64,000 bases of DNA from Myxococcus xanthus (GCF_006402735.1 NZ_CP017174.1:499001-563000), one strand, 5' to 3'. Positions 8,328 to 18,922 are shown, counted from the first letter of the stretch. Program-made: numbers and translations. Notes: generated by a model not told the origin, from the letters alone.

Positions 8328-9322
8328 AGGTCGCCCTCGAGCGTCACTTCCATCAGCCCCGTCACCGGTGCCTTGCCCTCACGCTCCAGCACCGCCCGGT
8401 GCAGGTACGTCACCGGCGAGCCCACCACCGAGCGCACCAGCCCGCCCAGCACCGCGCCCAAATCCTCCACCGGCGCGCTGCGCTGCAGCAGCGACGTGGA
8501 GCGCAGCACCATGGCGGAGGAGCCATCCGCGAACAGCTCCACCGTCCACGAACTCCGCTCCCTCACGCCTTCCCGCGCGAGCGTGAAGTGCTCCAGCGAG
8601 CGGGCCGTGGCGCCTTCCTCCCACGCGTACACGGGGCCGTATTCGCCGTCCTGGCCCTCGCGCGCCAGCAGCACCAGCTTCTCGCCGCCGCGCAGCGCCC
8701 GGAAGCGCACCCACCGCTTCGCCAGCTTCGCCGGAGCAATGGTGGAGCGCGTGTGGTCCGCGTACCCGCCACCCGTGTAGACGACGTCCTCGCCCTTGGG
8801 CCGCTTCACCGTCGCCTTCAACGCGCTGAAGGCCAGCGTCACCTCGTGGTGGTAGCGGTCCTTGCCCACCTCCACCTCGGTGCCTTCCTGGCCCTGGGGC
8901 GTCATGGGCGCGGCGTACTCCAGCAGCACCCGCCCGCCATCCAGCGGGACTTCCACGCGCGTGGCCCCATCCGCCGAACGGGCTGAGCACGGCCCCATCT
9001 TCAGCGTCGAGCTCTCCGCGTCGTAGCGCCAGTCGCGCGTCTTGACCTTCGCCTGCGCGGACCAGGCTTTCTGCCCCGGCGTCAGCACCGTGGTCCGGCA
9101 CAGGCCGGTGCGCGAGCCGGGACCGATGTTCGTCACCGTCAGCTGCACGAAGATGAAGGTGCCGCCGTCCAGGTCGCCGATGAAGGTGAAGTTCTCCCCG
9201 TAGTTGTCACTGGGGGACAGCTTCGGCTCCAGCACCGCGCCCGCCGCCGCCACCGAGGGCAGCGCGAGCGCGGTGGCCACAGCCAGGACCTTCAGCACCT
9301 GGAAGCGCCCATCAGGCCGCAT
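8324..9322 (-). CDS. secreted lipocalin-like protein (AttH/CrtC/Svf1-like)
   Basis: A 332-residue protein with a signal peptide (MRPDGRFQVLKVLAVATALALPSVAAA is the general shape, cleavage near residue 24). The early motif GTFIFVQLTVTNIGPGS and later GGGYADHTRS resemble the two-barrel lipocalin family that includes AttH, CrtC and eukaryotic Svf1, which bind hydrophobic ligands. It starts inside the end of the CDP-alcohol phosphotransferase gene (11-base overlap) and overlaps the phosphatase by four bases, so it belongs to the same operon. A role in carrying a lipid intermediate is inferred from fold and context only. Confidence 0.55.
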   Translation of the reverse strand: MRPDGRFQVLKVLAVATALALPSVAAAGAVLEPKLSPSDNYGENFTFIGDLDGGTFIFVQLTVTNIGPGSRTGLCRTTVLTPGQKAWSAQAKVKTRDWRYDAESSTLKMGPCSARSADGATRVEVPLDGGRVLLEYAAPMTPQGQEGTEVEVGKDRYHHEVTLAFSALKATVKRPKGEDVVYTGGGYADHTRSTIAPAKLAKRWVRFRALRGGEKLVLLAREGQDGEYGPVYAWEEGATARSLEHFTLAREGVRERSSWTVELFADGSSAMVLRSTSLLQRSAPVEDLGAVLGGLVRSVVGSPVTYLHRAVLEREGKAPVTGLMEVTLEGDL

Positions 9323-10562
9323 GAGGACGCTGCTCCATGAGAGGGTCCTCGGAAGCAGCCGCGTCGTTGTTGAAGACGTAGTCACGCTGCAGCGGCAGGT
9401 TCCACGCGAAGTACACCACGCCGCGCACCAGCCACCACCCCAGCGCATAGGCCAGCTGCGGGTGCAGCGTCAGCAGCGCCACGCCGCCCGCATTGAGCAG
9501 CGCGCTGGTGCCACTCACCACCGAGTAGCGCGCCAGCTGCCGCCCCACCGCGCCGGTGCTCTTGAAGGTGAGCACCCGGTTGATGGAGTAGTTCACCACC
9601 GCGCCCAGGCCGCAGCCCAGCACCGTGGCCCAGGCGGGCAGCATGCCCACCCACTCCACCAACGCCAGCACCAGCGCGAAGTCCACCGCCGTGGCCAGCG
9701 CGCCCGCCAGGGCGTTGAGCCCGATGATGGCCTTGCCGGAGCGCGCCTCCTGACGCTTGGGCGCCAGCGCCTTCACCAGGTTGCGGAAGCGGGAGAGCGC
9801 CGTGACGTTGCTCATGACGGCGACGAACACGAGCCCCACCACCGCCAGCCAGTGCATGGGGTGCTTCTCCTCGGGCCAGAAGACGGCCTCCAGGATGGGC
9901 GACAGCGCCGTGCCCGCGCCCATGAAGAGCACCCGCTCCAGCCGCTGCATGGCGCCGTCGCGCACGTTGACGCCCAGGCCTTCACCCTTGGCGCGCACGT
10001 AGGGCACCAGCGAGGAGCCGAGCAGCGCCATCAGCGCGGGCAGCAGCACCCAGGTGTCCCGGTAGTACCAGGCCAGGCCCATGAGCATCGCCGAGTCCAC
10101 GTACCGGTCCAGCACCGAGTCCAGCGCCGCGCCCGCGGGGTTGGCCTCCTTGCGCGTGCGGGCGATGCGCCCGTCCATGACGTCCAGGATGCCCGCGAAC
10201 AGGAAGAGCCAGCCGCCCAGCGCGAAGCGGCCCGCCGCCACCGCCACGCCGGACGACACGCCCAAGAGGCCCGACAGCATGGACAGCGCGTTGGCCGGCA
10301 GGCCCGAGCGCAGAATCACCGCCCACAGCGGCTGGATGATCCAGAAGAAGTAGTGCCGCAGGAAGAAGCCCACCAGCCCGTTGCTGCCGCGCTTGAGCGT
10401 CTCCTCGTCGCGGGGAATGCCCTTGAAGGCGCAGCGGATACAGAAGAGGAGCAGCCCGCCGATGAAGTAGACACAAGCGACAATGGCCGGAGCCAGCGCC
10501 GTCCAGATGCGGGCGGACGGAGACAGGTTTCCGGTCAACCACGCCATCAGGTTCTCAAGCAC
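9312..10562 (-). CDS. CDP-alcohol phosphatidyltransferase fused to GtrA-like domain
   Basis: A 416-residue membrane protein with two domains. The N-terminal half carries the exact CDP-alcohol phosphotransferase signature D-G-x2-A-R-x8-G-x3-D-x3-D at residues 130-152, with the catalytic aspartates D148 and D152. The C-terminal part (about 275-400) has four helices and GAVVNYSINRVLTFKS, typical of GtrA, a family thought to flip polyprenyl-linked sugars. With inositol-phosphate synthase and an AUR1-like enzyme in the same operon, the likely reaction is transfer of inositol-phosphate (or inositol) to a CDP-diacylglycerol or CDP-ether lipid. It overlaps the upstream PAP2 gene by 8 bases and the downstream gene by 11. 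The fusion is notable because the two families are normally separate. Confidence 0.85.
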   Translation of the reverse strand: MLENLMAWLTGNLSPSARIWTALAPAIVACVYFIGGLLLFCIRCAFKGIPRDEETLKRGSNGLVGFFLRHYFFWIIQPLWAVILRSGLPANALSMLSGLLGVSSGVAVAAGRFALGGWLFLFAGILDVMDGRIARTRKEANPAGAALDSVLDRYVDSAMLMGLAWYYRDTWVLLPALMALLGSSLVPYVRAKGEGLGVNVRDGAMQRLERVLFMGAGTALSPILEAVFWPEEKHPMHWLAVVGLVFVAVMSNVTALSRFRNLVKALAPKRQEARSGKAIIGLNALAGALATAVDFALVLALVEWVGMLPAWATVLGCGLGAVVNYSINRVLTFKSTGAVGRQLARYSVVSGTSALLNAGGVALLTLHPQLAYALGWWLVRGVVYFAWNLPLQRDYVFNNDAAASEDPLMEQRPHAA

Positions 10563-11458
10563 GGGTGTCTCCTCTTGTAGTCAACGACACGGCCCACGGT
10601 GTCGTGGCCGTCCAACGGGCGTAGATGCTTTCGACCGCGAGAAATGCAACCGCCGCCACACCCAGGCCCGCGAGCACGTCCAGGATGTAGTGGTGCGTCA
10701 GGTAGACGGCGGAGAAGGCGACGAGCAACGCGAACAGCCCGGTGGAGATGCGCCATGCCCAGCCGCGCGACCACACGAACATCATCACCAGGAAGGGGTA
10801 CGCCGCGTGCAGTGAAGGCATTGCCCCGAACACGTTGGTGCTGCGCGAGTAGAAGCTCGCGAAATAACTGATGCCCAGCAGCTCGTCGAAACGGGCGGTC
10901 CCCGCGGGGTTGGGGGGCGCGGCCAGGTCGGCCGGTCCCGGGCCGTACTGGAGCACGTACCAGGGCGGCGCGGCGGGGTAGAGCACGTAGATGACGACGC
11001 CAATGGCGTTCGCCGCCAGGAAGCCCCAGCACAGCCGTTCGAAGAGCGAGTCCTTCTTCACGAAGAAGAAGATGGCCAGGATGAAGACCTCGTACAGGTA
11101 CGCCGCGTAGGCGAAGCCGCACAGCAGGTCCAAGGCCGGGGTGAAGCGCGTGGCCCACCATTCGGGCCAGTGGGTGCCGCCGGGCGCCGGGAACCACTGG
11201 CGCTCCAGCTCCCACAGGTCGCCCGTGTGGATGGGGCCCCGCAGGAACAGCCAGAGGCCCTGGCTGTCCAGCAGCATCCCGGTCAGCCACAGTGCGAGCC
11301 CACCGCGGAGGAAGCGCTGAAAGCGGGGGCCCGCCCAGGCCACCCCCAGAATCAGCGCGTCCGCCGCGACGTGGTCCCACCGCAGCCGACCGGTGGCGTA
11401 CACCAACGTCAAGTGGCTCAACCCCAGGACGGTGGAGAGCCACGTGAGCGCGGTGACC

Positions 11459-11481
<23 letters not shown>
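10555..11481 (-). CDS. PAP2 enzyme, AUR1-like inositol phosphorylceramide synthase candidate
   Basis: A 308-residue protein with six or more membrane helices. It has the three features of the AUR1 branch of PAP2 phosphatases: YPAAPPWY (168-175), MPSLHAAYPF (221-230) and THHYILDVLAG (262-272), with catalytic histidines H225 and H264. AUR1-type enzymes move phosphoinositol from phosphatidylinositol to ceramide; other PAP2 enzymes simply dephosphorylate lipids. The gene starts 23 bases inside the end of the inositol-3-phosphate synthase gene, so the two are translationally coupled, which favours an inositol-lipid role. The exact acceptor cannot be read from sequence. Confidence 0.8.
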
Positions 11482-12793
<1,312 letters not shown>

Positions 12794-13190
12794 CGTGATG
12801 TTCCTTCGTTAGACGTATCGAGTCGGCCGTATGCGGGGCGGTACGATACCGGTCGTGCATGCGGAAAATCTCGAAAGCGGATGGTTGATACTCTAAAGCG
12901 TTCGTCACTTCAACGTCATGAGCGTGGCGGCTCTTACCACCCGAGGGCGCCGCACTCATGGATCAGCCCAGCCCGAGGTACAAGGCGAGGCGATCGACGC
13001 TGTCAGAGAAACACCAGGTCGTCAGAAGGACGACATCCACGGCACACTCCTCGGACAGGTTCGCCATGGGTTCATGGTGACCCACCCTGCTGGAAGGATG
13101 AAGAAGGTGTGAGTGGGACAGGAGGAGACGGAGCCGTCGCGAGGCGCCGTCCCCCCTTCATGAAGGCCCATTCCGGTGGGCCCGTCCGGC
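12794..13190. other. intergenic region upstream of the inositol-lipid operon
   Basis: About 400 bases between two minus-strand genes. Short open frames exist on the plus strand (for example from 12918 and 12958) but have no good ribosome-binding site or recognisable product. Apart from the candidate promoter nothing specific was seen. Confidence 0.5.
12885..12913 (-). promoter_or_regulatory. candidate sigma-70 promoter of the inositol-lipid operon
   Basis: On the minus strand TTGAAG (12908-12913) and TATCAA (12885-12890) are separated by 17 bases, each matching four of six consensus positions. It lies about 90 bases upstream of ino1. Confidence 0.35.
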
Positions 13191-13718
13191 TCAGTGGGGC
13201 AGCGGGGCGCTGTCGTCCAGGTCGAGCTTCTGGTGGTCGCCCGGTGCGTAGGGCTGTCCGGTGAAGGCGGCCTTCACCATGCCGGCGAGCTGGACCATGC
13301 GGCTGCTGGGCGTGTCCCAGTACTCGGCCTTTTCCACACGGACGCAGAGCAGGGCGAGCTCGGGGTCATCCAGGCCGTCGGGGAACCAGGCCTTGAGGGT
13401 GGGGTTCCACAGCTCGCGGGCCTTCTCCTTGTCGAGCACCAGCCGGCAACGGCCGCTCACGGAGACGTAGCGGTCCCGGGTGGGGTCCGAGTACGCGAGG
13501 TTGACGTGGTGGTCGTGCGTCACCTCGTCGACCTTGGGTGAATGCTCGCGGGTGAAGAACCAGAGCTCTCCGTCGAAGTCGCGTGCGTGCGTCCACATGG
13601 GGCGGCTGCGCAGGCTGCCGTCCGCTTCCACGGTGGTCATCATCGCGACCTTGATGCCCTTGATGAGGTCATCGAAGTGCTCGGCGACGTCTTGGGTGTC
13701 CTTTTTCTTGCTGGCCAT
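13191..13718 (-). CDS. pyridoxamine 5'-phosphate oxidase-like general stress protein
   Basis: A 175-residue split-barrel flavin-binding protein of the 'general stress protein 26' group. The residues MMTTVEADGSLRSRPMW and GELWFFTREHS are the typical strands lining the FMN site, and the SGRCRLVLDKEKARELWNP stretch is characteristic of this subgroup. The ATG at 13718 is preceded by AGGGAGG. Such proteins bind FMN or F420 and are often stress-induced; the substrate is unknown. Confidence 0.8.
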   Translation of the reverse strand: MASKKKDTQDVAEHFDDLIKGIKVAMMTTVEADGSLRSRPMWTHARDFDGELWFFTREHSPKVDEVTHDHHVNLAYSDPTRDRYVSVSGRCRLVLDKEKARELWNPTLKAWFPDGLDDPELALLCVRVEKAEYWDTPSSRMVQLAGMVKAAFTGQPYAPGDHQKLDLDDSAPLPH

Positions 13719-13842
13719 CGCTGCCTCCCTTGGGAGCACAAGGTAGACAGCGTGGAGGTCGGCGGGCACAGGGCGGTGGGTTGGCCGCCGCCAGGGCAGG
13801 CGGGCCTGTGGTAGGTGGCCGAGCAGGAAAGCGAGGGTTCGA

Positions 13843-14337
13843 ATGCTGAAGACTGCGTGGAACGAGTGGAGCCTCAAGGCGCTGCAGCTGGAGACGGCGG
13901 TGCTGGCGCTGGAGGAGATCGACCTGCCCGAGGAGATGCACGCGCTCCAGGAGGCGGCGGAGGAGAAGCTGCTGGCGCTGGCGCGCGCGTGGAAGGCCCG
14001 TCAGCCGCAGCGCGAGCCGCGCACGTGGGAGCGCCAGACGCTGCCCGACGGCATGCCTCGCGACGCCGAGCTCAAGGACCTGGTGGAGGGCTTCAAGGAG
14101 GACGGCAAGTCGTGGACGCTGCTGCGCGCCACCAGCGACCTCAAGGAAGTGGTGGAGACGGTGGTGTCGGAAGGCCGCGCCTGCATGGCCGCGGGCGGCG
14201 AGTACTACCTGGGCCAGTGGGACGCGAAGGAGTCCGTGCTGGAGGTGGGCCGCGACGACGAAGCGGACGAGCCCGGAACGGGCCTGGTGCTGGAGCCCAC
14301 GGGCGAGCTCCAGTACACGCCGGACCCGGAGCTGTAG
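13843..14337 (+). CDS. hypothetical acidic protein
   Basis: A 164-residue soluble protein with a helical, charged N-terminal half (residues 15-60 look like a helical hairpin) and an acidic C-terminal half. No signal peptide and no recognised domain. Divergently oriented from the PPOX-like gene and convergent with the aldo/keto reductase gene, from which it is separated by seven bases. Confidence 0.6.
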   Translation: MLKTAWNEWSLKALQLETAVLALEEIDLPEEMHALQEAAEEKLLALARAWKARQPQREPRTWERQTLPDGMPRDAELKDLVEGFKEDGKSWTLLRATSDLKEVVETVVSEGRACMAAGGEYYLGQWDAKESVLEVGRDDEADEPGTGLVLEPTGELQYTPDPEL

Positions 14338-14344
14338 CCGCCGC

Positions 14345-15328
14345 TCAGCCCTCCAGCTCCTTCACGATGCGGGCGCGGAGCTTCTCGTCGGGCAGCCGGC
14401 CGAAGCCCGCGCGCACGTTGTCGGCGGCGTGCGAGGGCTTGCTGGTGGCTGGCAGGGGGCAGTGCACCGCCGGGTGCCCCAGGATGAACTTGAGGAACAC
14501 CTGGGCCCAGCTGGTGCAGTCGATGTCCGCGGCCCAGCCCGGAAGAGGCCGGCCGCGCACGCGCTCGAAGAGGGTGCCGCTGGAGAAGGGCTGCATGACG
14601 AGCACCGCCACGCCGTGCTCGGCGGCGGCGGGCAGCAGGCGCTTCTCCGCGTCGCGCTCCAGCACCGAGTAGGGCAGCTGGACGAAGTCCGGCTTCTCCT
14701 CGCGGATGATGCGCTCCAGGTCATTGAAGGCGCTGCGGGCGTAGTGCGTGATGCCGAGGTAGCGGATGCCGCCATGGGCCTTCCATTCACACAGGACAGG
14801 CAGGTGCGTGCGCCAGTCCACGAGGTTGTGAATCTGCATCAGGTCCATGCGGCCCTGGCCCATGCGCCGGATGGACTCCCGCATCTGCGCGGTTCCTTCG
14901 TTCCTGCCGGTGGTCCACACCTTGGTGGCGAGGAAGGGCGTCTTCGTCGCGTCGAGCTTCTGCAGCAGCTCGCCCACCACGGATTCCGCGCGGCCGTACA
15001 TGGGCGAGGAGTCGATGAGGCGCGCGCCCGATTCGAGGAAGGTGCGGAGCACTTCGGCCAGGGGCGCTCGCTCGTCCGGTGTGGCGTCGAACGTCTGCCA
15101 GGTGCCAAGGCCGATGACGGGCAGCGCTTCGCCCGTGCTGGGAATGGGGCGTGTGAGCATGGCGTCTCCTCGGCCGCGCGAGGGCGCGGCGGTTTTCTCC
15201 GGGGGCTTCACGGTGGACGGGGCCTGTGAGGCCTTCTTCGTGGGCTGTGAGGCGGCGACGCCGGGGAGGAGCAGGCCACCCAGGGTCGCGGTGAGCACGT
15301 CGCGGCGGGACGGGGCGCGGGAGGACAT
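14345..15328 (-). CDS. Tat-exported aldo/keto reductase
   Basis: A 327-residue protein. The N-terminus SRRDVLTATLGGLLLPGVAA is a twin-arginine signal. The barrel shows the aldo/keto reductase tetrad: aspartate and tyrosine in DSSPMYG, lysine in ATKVW, histidine in MQIHN. It resembles the exported AKR group found in proteobacteria. The start at 15328 is chosen for the signal peptide; the frame is open for a further 564 bases upstream without protein-like sequence. Substrate unknown. Confidence 0.8.
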   Translation of the reverse strand: MSSRAPSRRDVLTATLGGLLLPGVAASQPTKKASQAPSTVKPPEKTAAPSRGRGDAMLTRPIPSTGEALPVIGLGTWQTFDATPDERAPLAEVLRTFLESGARLIDSSPMYGRAESVVGELLQKLDATKTPFLATKVWTTGRNEGTAQMRESIRRMGQGRMDLMQIHNLVDWRTHLPVLCEWKAHGGIRYLGITHYARSAFNDLERIIREEKPDFVQLPYSVLERDAEKRLLPAAAEHGVAVLVMQPFSSGTLFERVRGRPLPGWAADIDCTSWAQVFLKFILGHPAVHCPLPATSKPSHAADNVRAGFGRLPDEKLRARIVKELEG

Positions 15329-15498
15329 GGCGCGCGATGTCAGCGGCTGCGCTGAAGTGGACAGGTGACAGTTCCGCGCGGTGCCGGTGTTCTCTTGCGC
15401 GAGCGGGGTGGCGACGCCTCCCGATGATTCCTCATGGCCCGGGTGCCCGCGCGATGCGGGCCGGGCCGCATTCAAAACAGTCCAGGAAGGTCCAGGCG

Positions 15499-17160
15499 AT
15501 GAATCGCAAGGTCTCGGTATGCGCGGGGATGATGGCGGCGGTGGTGGCGTTCTCGGCCTCCGCCGAGGAGACAGCGGGCGGTCAGTCCTCGAGCGCCGCG
15601 TCCTCCGCGAGCGGAGCGGCGTCTGTCGATTGGCCGGGCGTGGCGCGCGAGCTGTCCGCACCGCCGCTGGTGGCTGCCGCGGAGCAGCCGGTGAGCCACA
15701 CCTCGGCGGCTGGGGCGCCCGCGGGGAGCGCGTCAGCGTCCGGCGCTGTGAACCCTGTGGCACCGTCGAATGGCGCGTCCTCCACGCCCGTCGTGCCTGC
15801 CACGACGGACGCCGTGGGAGACGCGTCCCGGCTTGCCGCGAAGCCGGTGGCCTCCACGGTGGACGCTGTCGTGGGCGGTGAGGTGAGCGCATCCGCGCCT
15901 GAGGAAGGCTCGGCCGAGGCGAAGGCGGAGACCGACGCGAACGAAGTGCACATCCCGTTCAGCCTCACCCTGGTGCCAGGGCTGAGTACGTCGGGCTTCC
16001 ACACCGGCAACGTGGTCAACAACGTGTCCATCGGCCTGGTGGCGACGCATGCGAAGCGGGTGGACGGCCTGGCGATGTCGCTGGCAGGCAACTGGGTGGG
16101 GGAGGGCGGGCTGAGCGGCGCGCAGCTCGCGGTGGGCGCCAACGTGGCCCGGGGGCCGGTGACGGGCGCCCAGTTCTCCGTGGGCGCCAACGTGGCCGGT
16201 GCGGACCTGCTGGGCCTCCAGTCCACGGTGGGCGTCAACGTGGTGCGCGGGAACGCTGAAGGCGCGCAGCTCGCAGTGGGTGGCAACATCGCGTCGGGCG
16301 AGGTGAATGGCACGCAGATGGCCGTGGCCGTCAACGTCGCGGGGAAGAGCCTGCTGGGCGCGCAGCTCGGCGTGGGCGCCAACGTGTCGGGCGGTCCGGT
16401 GCGCGGGTTCCAGGCTGCGGTGGGCGCCAACATCGCGACAGGGCGGGTCCACGGGCTCCAGGCCTCCGCGGGCCTCAACGTGGCGGGGCAGATGACGGGG
16501 CTCCAGATGTCCTCGGGTGTCAGCTACGTGCGGAATCTCTCCGGCGCCCAGCTCTCCATCATCAACGTGGGCGGCGAGGTGGATGGCGCGCAGGTGGGCA
16601 TCGTCAACATCGCCAGCAACGTGACGGGCGCGCAGGTGGGCCTCCTCAACGTGGCCCGCGAACTGGACGGCGAGGCGGTGGGCCTCCTCAGCTTCGTCGG
16701 TGGCGGTCAGGCGCATGTGCAGGCCTGGGCCAGTGACGTGGCGCTCACCAACGTGGGCGTGAAGCTGGGCGGCCGTCACATCTACTCGCTGTTCACGGTG
16801 GGCTACAGCCCCTCCATCGACGAGGACCGTCGCCGCTATGTCATCGGCGCGGGCCTGGGCGGGCACATCCCCGCGGGCCGCTTCTTCTTCGACGTCGACG
16901 TGGTGAGCAGCACCCTCCACACGAAGCGGCTCTTCGACGACACGAACCATGTCCTGGGGCAGCTCCGGCTGACGGCGGGCTGGCAGGTGGCGCGGCACTT
17001 CGCGGTGTTCGGTGGCGTCAGCGCCAACACGCTCGTCACCTGGGATGACAGCGACCCGTGGAAGGAGCTGGGCATCGGGCCGCAGTGGCGCCACGTGGCG
17101 GACGACGGCCGCACCACCGTGCGCATGTGGCCGGGCCTGCTCGCGGGTGTGCAGATTTGA
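15499..17160 (+). CDS. LA_2272-type surface-repeat protein
   Basis: A 553-residue exported protein. The signal peptide (MNRKVSVCAGMMAAVVAFSASA) is followed by a Ser/Ala/Pro-rich linker to about residue 150. After that come about a dozen repeats of 19-20 residues built on the theme 'GAQ-x-x-VGANVA-x-G-x-V-x', between about residues 195 and 400. The repeats end in a beta-rich C-terminal domain that may be an outer-membrane anchor. This is the LA_2272-family surface repeat known from Leptospira and myxobacteria. AGGAAGG precedes the ATG. The repeats suggest a beta-solenoid on the cell surface; function unknown. Confidence 0.7.
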   Translation: MNRKVSVCAGMMAAVVAFSASAEETAGGQSSSAASSASGAASVDWPGVARELSAPPLVAAAEQPVSHTSAAGAPAGSASASGAVNPVAPSNGASSTPVVPATTDAVGDASRLAAKPVASTVDAVVGGEVSASAPEEGSAEAKAETDANEVHIPFSLTLVPGLSTSGFHTGNVVNNVSIGLVATHAKRVDGLAMSLAGNWVGEGGLSGAQLAVGANVARGPVTGAQFSVGANVAGADLLGLQSTVGVNVVRGNAEGAQLAVGGNIASGEVNGTQMAVAVNVAGKSLLGAQLGVGANVSGGPVRGFQAAVGANIATGRVHGLQASAGLNVAGQMTGLQMSSGVSYVRNLSGAQLSIINVGGEVDGAQVGIVNIASNVTGAQVGLLNVARELDGEAVGLLSFVGGGQAHVQAWASDVALTNVGVKLGGRHIYSLFTVGYSPSIDEDRRRYVIGAGLGGHIPAGRFFFDVDVVSSTLHTKRLFDDTNHVLGQLRLTAGWQVARHFAVFGGVSANTLVTWDDSDPWKELGIGPQWRHVADDGRTTVRMWPGLLAGVQI

Positions 17161-17219
17161 GGAGCCCCTACCATCTTCCTCCCGGGCGCTCTGGAGGCGC
17201 GGCGCCAGGGGGGTGAGGC

Positions 17220-18230
17220 ATGGAAGGAAGCATGCGCGCGATGGTGCTGCGCGAGGTAGGGCAGCCCCTGCGTGAGACGCGGCTGCCCATTCCTCGCCCC
17301 GGTCCGGAGGAGCTGTTGCTCCGCGTGCGCGCCTGCGCGGTCTGCCGCACCGACCTGCACGTCGTGGACGGTGAGCTCCCGAAGCCCAAGCTGCCGCTGG
17401 TCCCAGGCCATGAAATCGTGGCCACGGTGGAGGCGGCGGGCGAGCGGGCGACGGCCATTCCCGTGGGCACACGAGTGGGCGTCCCCTGGCTCGGCTGGAG
17501 CTGTGGCCACTGCCGCTTCTGTCTGGCCGGCCAGGAGAACCTCTGCGAGCAGGCACGCTTCACGGGGTACCAACTGGATGGTGGCTACGCGGAGTTCACG
17601 GTGGCCCACCAGCGCTTCTGCTTCCCCCTGCCGCCCGAGTACACCGACGTCCACGCCGCGCCGTTGATGTGCGCGGGCCTCATCGGCTTTCGCAGTCTCC
17701 GCATGGCGGGGATGGAGCGCCGTCTGCTGGGGCTCTACGGCTTCGGCGCTGCGGCGCACCTGCTCATCCAGGTCGCGCGCCACCAGGGCCGGCGCGTCTT
17801 CGCCTTCACCCGGCCGGGGGACGTGGAGGGCCAGCGGTTCGCGCGGGAGATGGGCGCGGAGTGGGCCGGGGATTCGGACACCGTGCCTCCGGAGCGGCTG
17901 GACGCGGCCCTCCTCTTCGCGCCCGTGGGCGCGCTGGTGCCCGCCGCGCTCCGGGCGGTGGACAAGGCCGGCGTGGTGGTGTGCGGAGGCATCCACATGA
18001 GCGACATCCCCGCGTTCCCCTACGCGCTGCTGTGGGAGGAGCGGGTGGTGCGCTCGGTGGCGAACCTCACCCGGGCGGATGCGCTGGACTTCCTCGCGCT
18101 CGCGCCCACGGTGCCGGTGCGCACACTGGTGCAAACCTTCCCCCTGTCCGCCGCCAACGATGCCCTCACCGCGCTGCGGCGAGGCCAGGTACACGGCGCG
18201 GCGGTGCTCGAGGTGGCGGCCCTGGGTTGA
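17220..18230 (+). CDS. zinc-dependent alcohol dehydrogenase family protein
   Basis: A 336-residue MDR enzyme. The catalytic zinc ligands are visible in CAVCRTDLH and PGHEI, and the structural zinc cluster in CGHCRFCLAGQENLC. The cofactor-binding region around LYGFGAAAH is a GxGxxA/G variant. Length and order match the AdhA/AdhP-like group of NAD(P)-dependent alcohol dehydrogenases. The ATG at 17220 follows GGGGGGTGAGG; a second ATG at 17232 has its own GGAAGGAA site, so either start is possible. Confidence 0.85.
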   Translation: MEGSMRAMVLREVGQPLRETRLPIPRPGPEELLLRVRACAVCRTDLHVVDGELPKPKLPLVPGHEIVATVEAAGERATAIPVGTRVGVPWLGWSCGHCRFCLAGQENLCEQARFTGYQLDGGYAEFTVAHQRFCFPLPPEYTDVHAAPLMCAGLIGFRSLRMAGMERRLLGLYGFGAAAHLLIQVARHQGRRVFAFTRPGDVEGQRFAREMGAEWAGDSDTVPPERLDAALLFAPVGALVPAALRAVDKAGVVVCGGIHMSDIPAFPYALLWEERVVRSVANLTRADALDFLALAPTVPVRTLVQTFPLSAANDALTALRRGQVHGAAVLEVAALG

Positions 18231-18449
18231 GCGTGGAGCCGGGCGGGCCCACGTCCGCCGCTCCGGGAGGGTGGGGCAAATCGCCACGCAGGGACTGCGG
18301 CGGTGTCCCATTTCGCCGCAAACGCAGCGTGTGGCTCGCGTGGCGTTGATGGAATTTCGCGGACCTGGCGCGCTGGCCGCGCAAATGCATCCGGAAGGGA
18401 AGGCAACCCGATGCCCCCTTCCCGGGGGCACCACCACGTGAGGCGGACG

Positions 18450-18785
18450 ATGAACCGAGCGCTGCAAATCACCTATCGGGGCATGGAGACGAGCGAGGCC
18501 CTGAGCGAGTACATCCGCGACCACGCCGGCAAGCTGGAGCAGTTCTACGACGGCATCGTGGGGTGCCACGTGGTGGTGGAGGAGCCGCACCGGCACAAGC
18601 AGCACGGCAGGCATTTCCACGTGCGTGTGGATGTGAGTGTGCCAGGAAGGAACATCGTCGCCACCCGGGATCCGCAGGCGCGCACCGGGCACGAGGATGC
18701 CTATCAAGCAGTGACGGATGCGTTCGACGCCGCCAGGCGCCAGCTCCAACACTACGCGGACGCGCTCCACACGCACCACCGGTGA
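18450..18785 (+). CDS. HPF/RaiA-family ribosome-associated protein
   Basis: A 111-residue protein: LQITYRGMETSEALSEYI is the conserved first strand-helix of the ribosome hibernation factor family, followed by HFHVRVDVSVPG and a C-terminal helix ending in a His-rich tail. This is the short form. It lacks some of the basic residues of the classical factors, so binding to the ribosome is expected but not certain. The ATG at 18450 is chosen because the family starts here. Confidence 0.75.
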   Translation: MNRALQITYRGMETSEALSEYIRDHAGKLEQFYDGIVGCHVVVEEPHRHKQHGRHFHVRVDVSVPGRNIVATRDPQARTGHEDAYQAVTDAFDAARRQLQHYADALHTHHR

Positions 18786-18922
18786 CGGTGTCGCTCGCGC
18801 GGCGCTTCATTCCCATTACAGACATCCAGCTGGGCGGTCGCGCGACGCACATTCCGAACATTTGCCATTCAAACCCATGACAGACCTGGGGGGCTGGGCG
18901 CTATCGTGTGGCTGGTCACGCC

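Noticed and set aside
12918-13112. 64-codon plus-strand frame upstream of ino1
   Set aside because: No ribosome-binding site, no protein-like pattern, and it overlaps the likely promoter region.
16120-16700. Regular short repeats that might suggest a CRISPR array
   Set aside because: They are in-frame coding repeats of the LA_2272-type protein; no identical repeat-spacer structure and no cas genes.
15733-18779. Long minus-strand frames opposite the surface-repeat protein and alcohol dehydrogenase
   Set aside because: Shadow frames; no recognisable domain, and the opposite strand has strong motifs.
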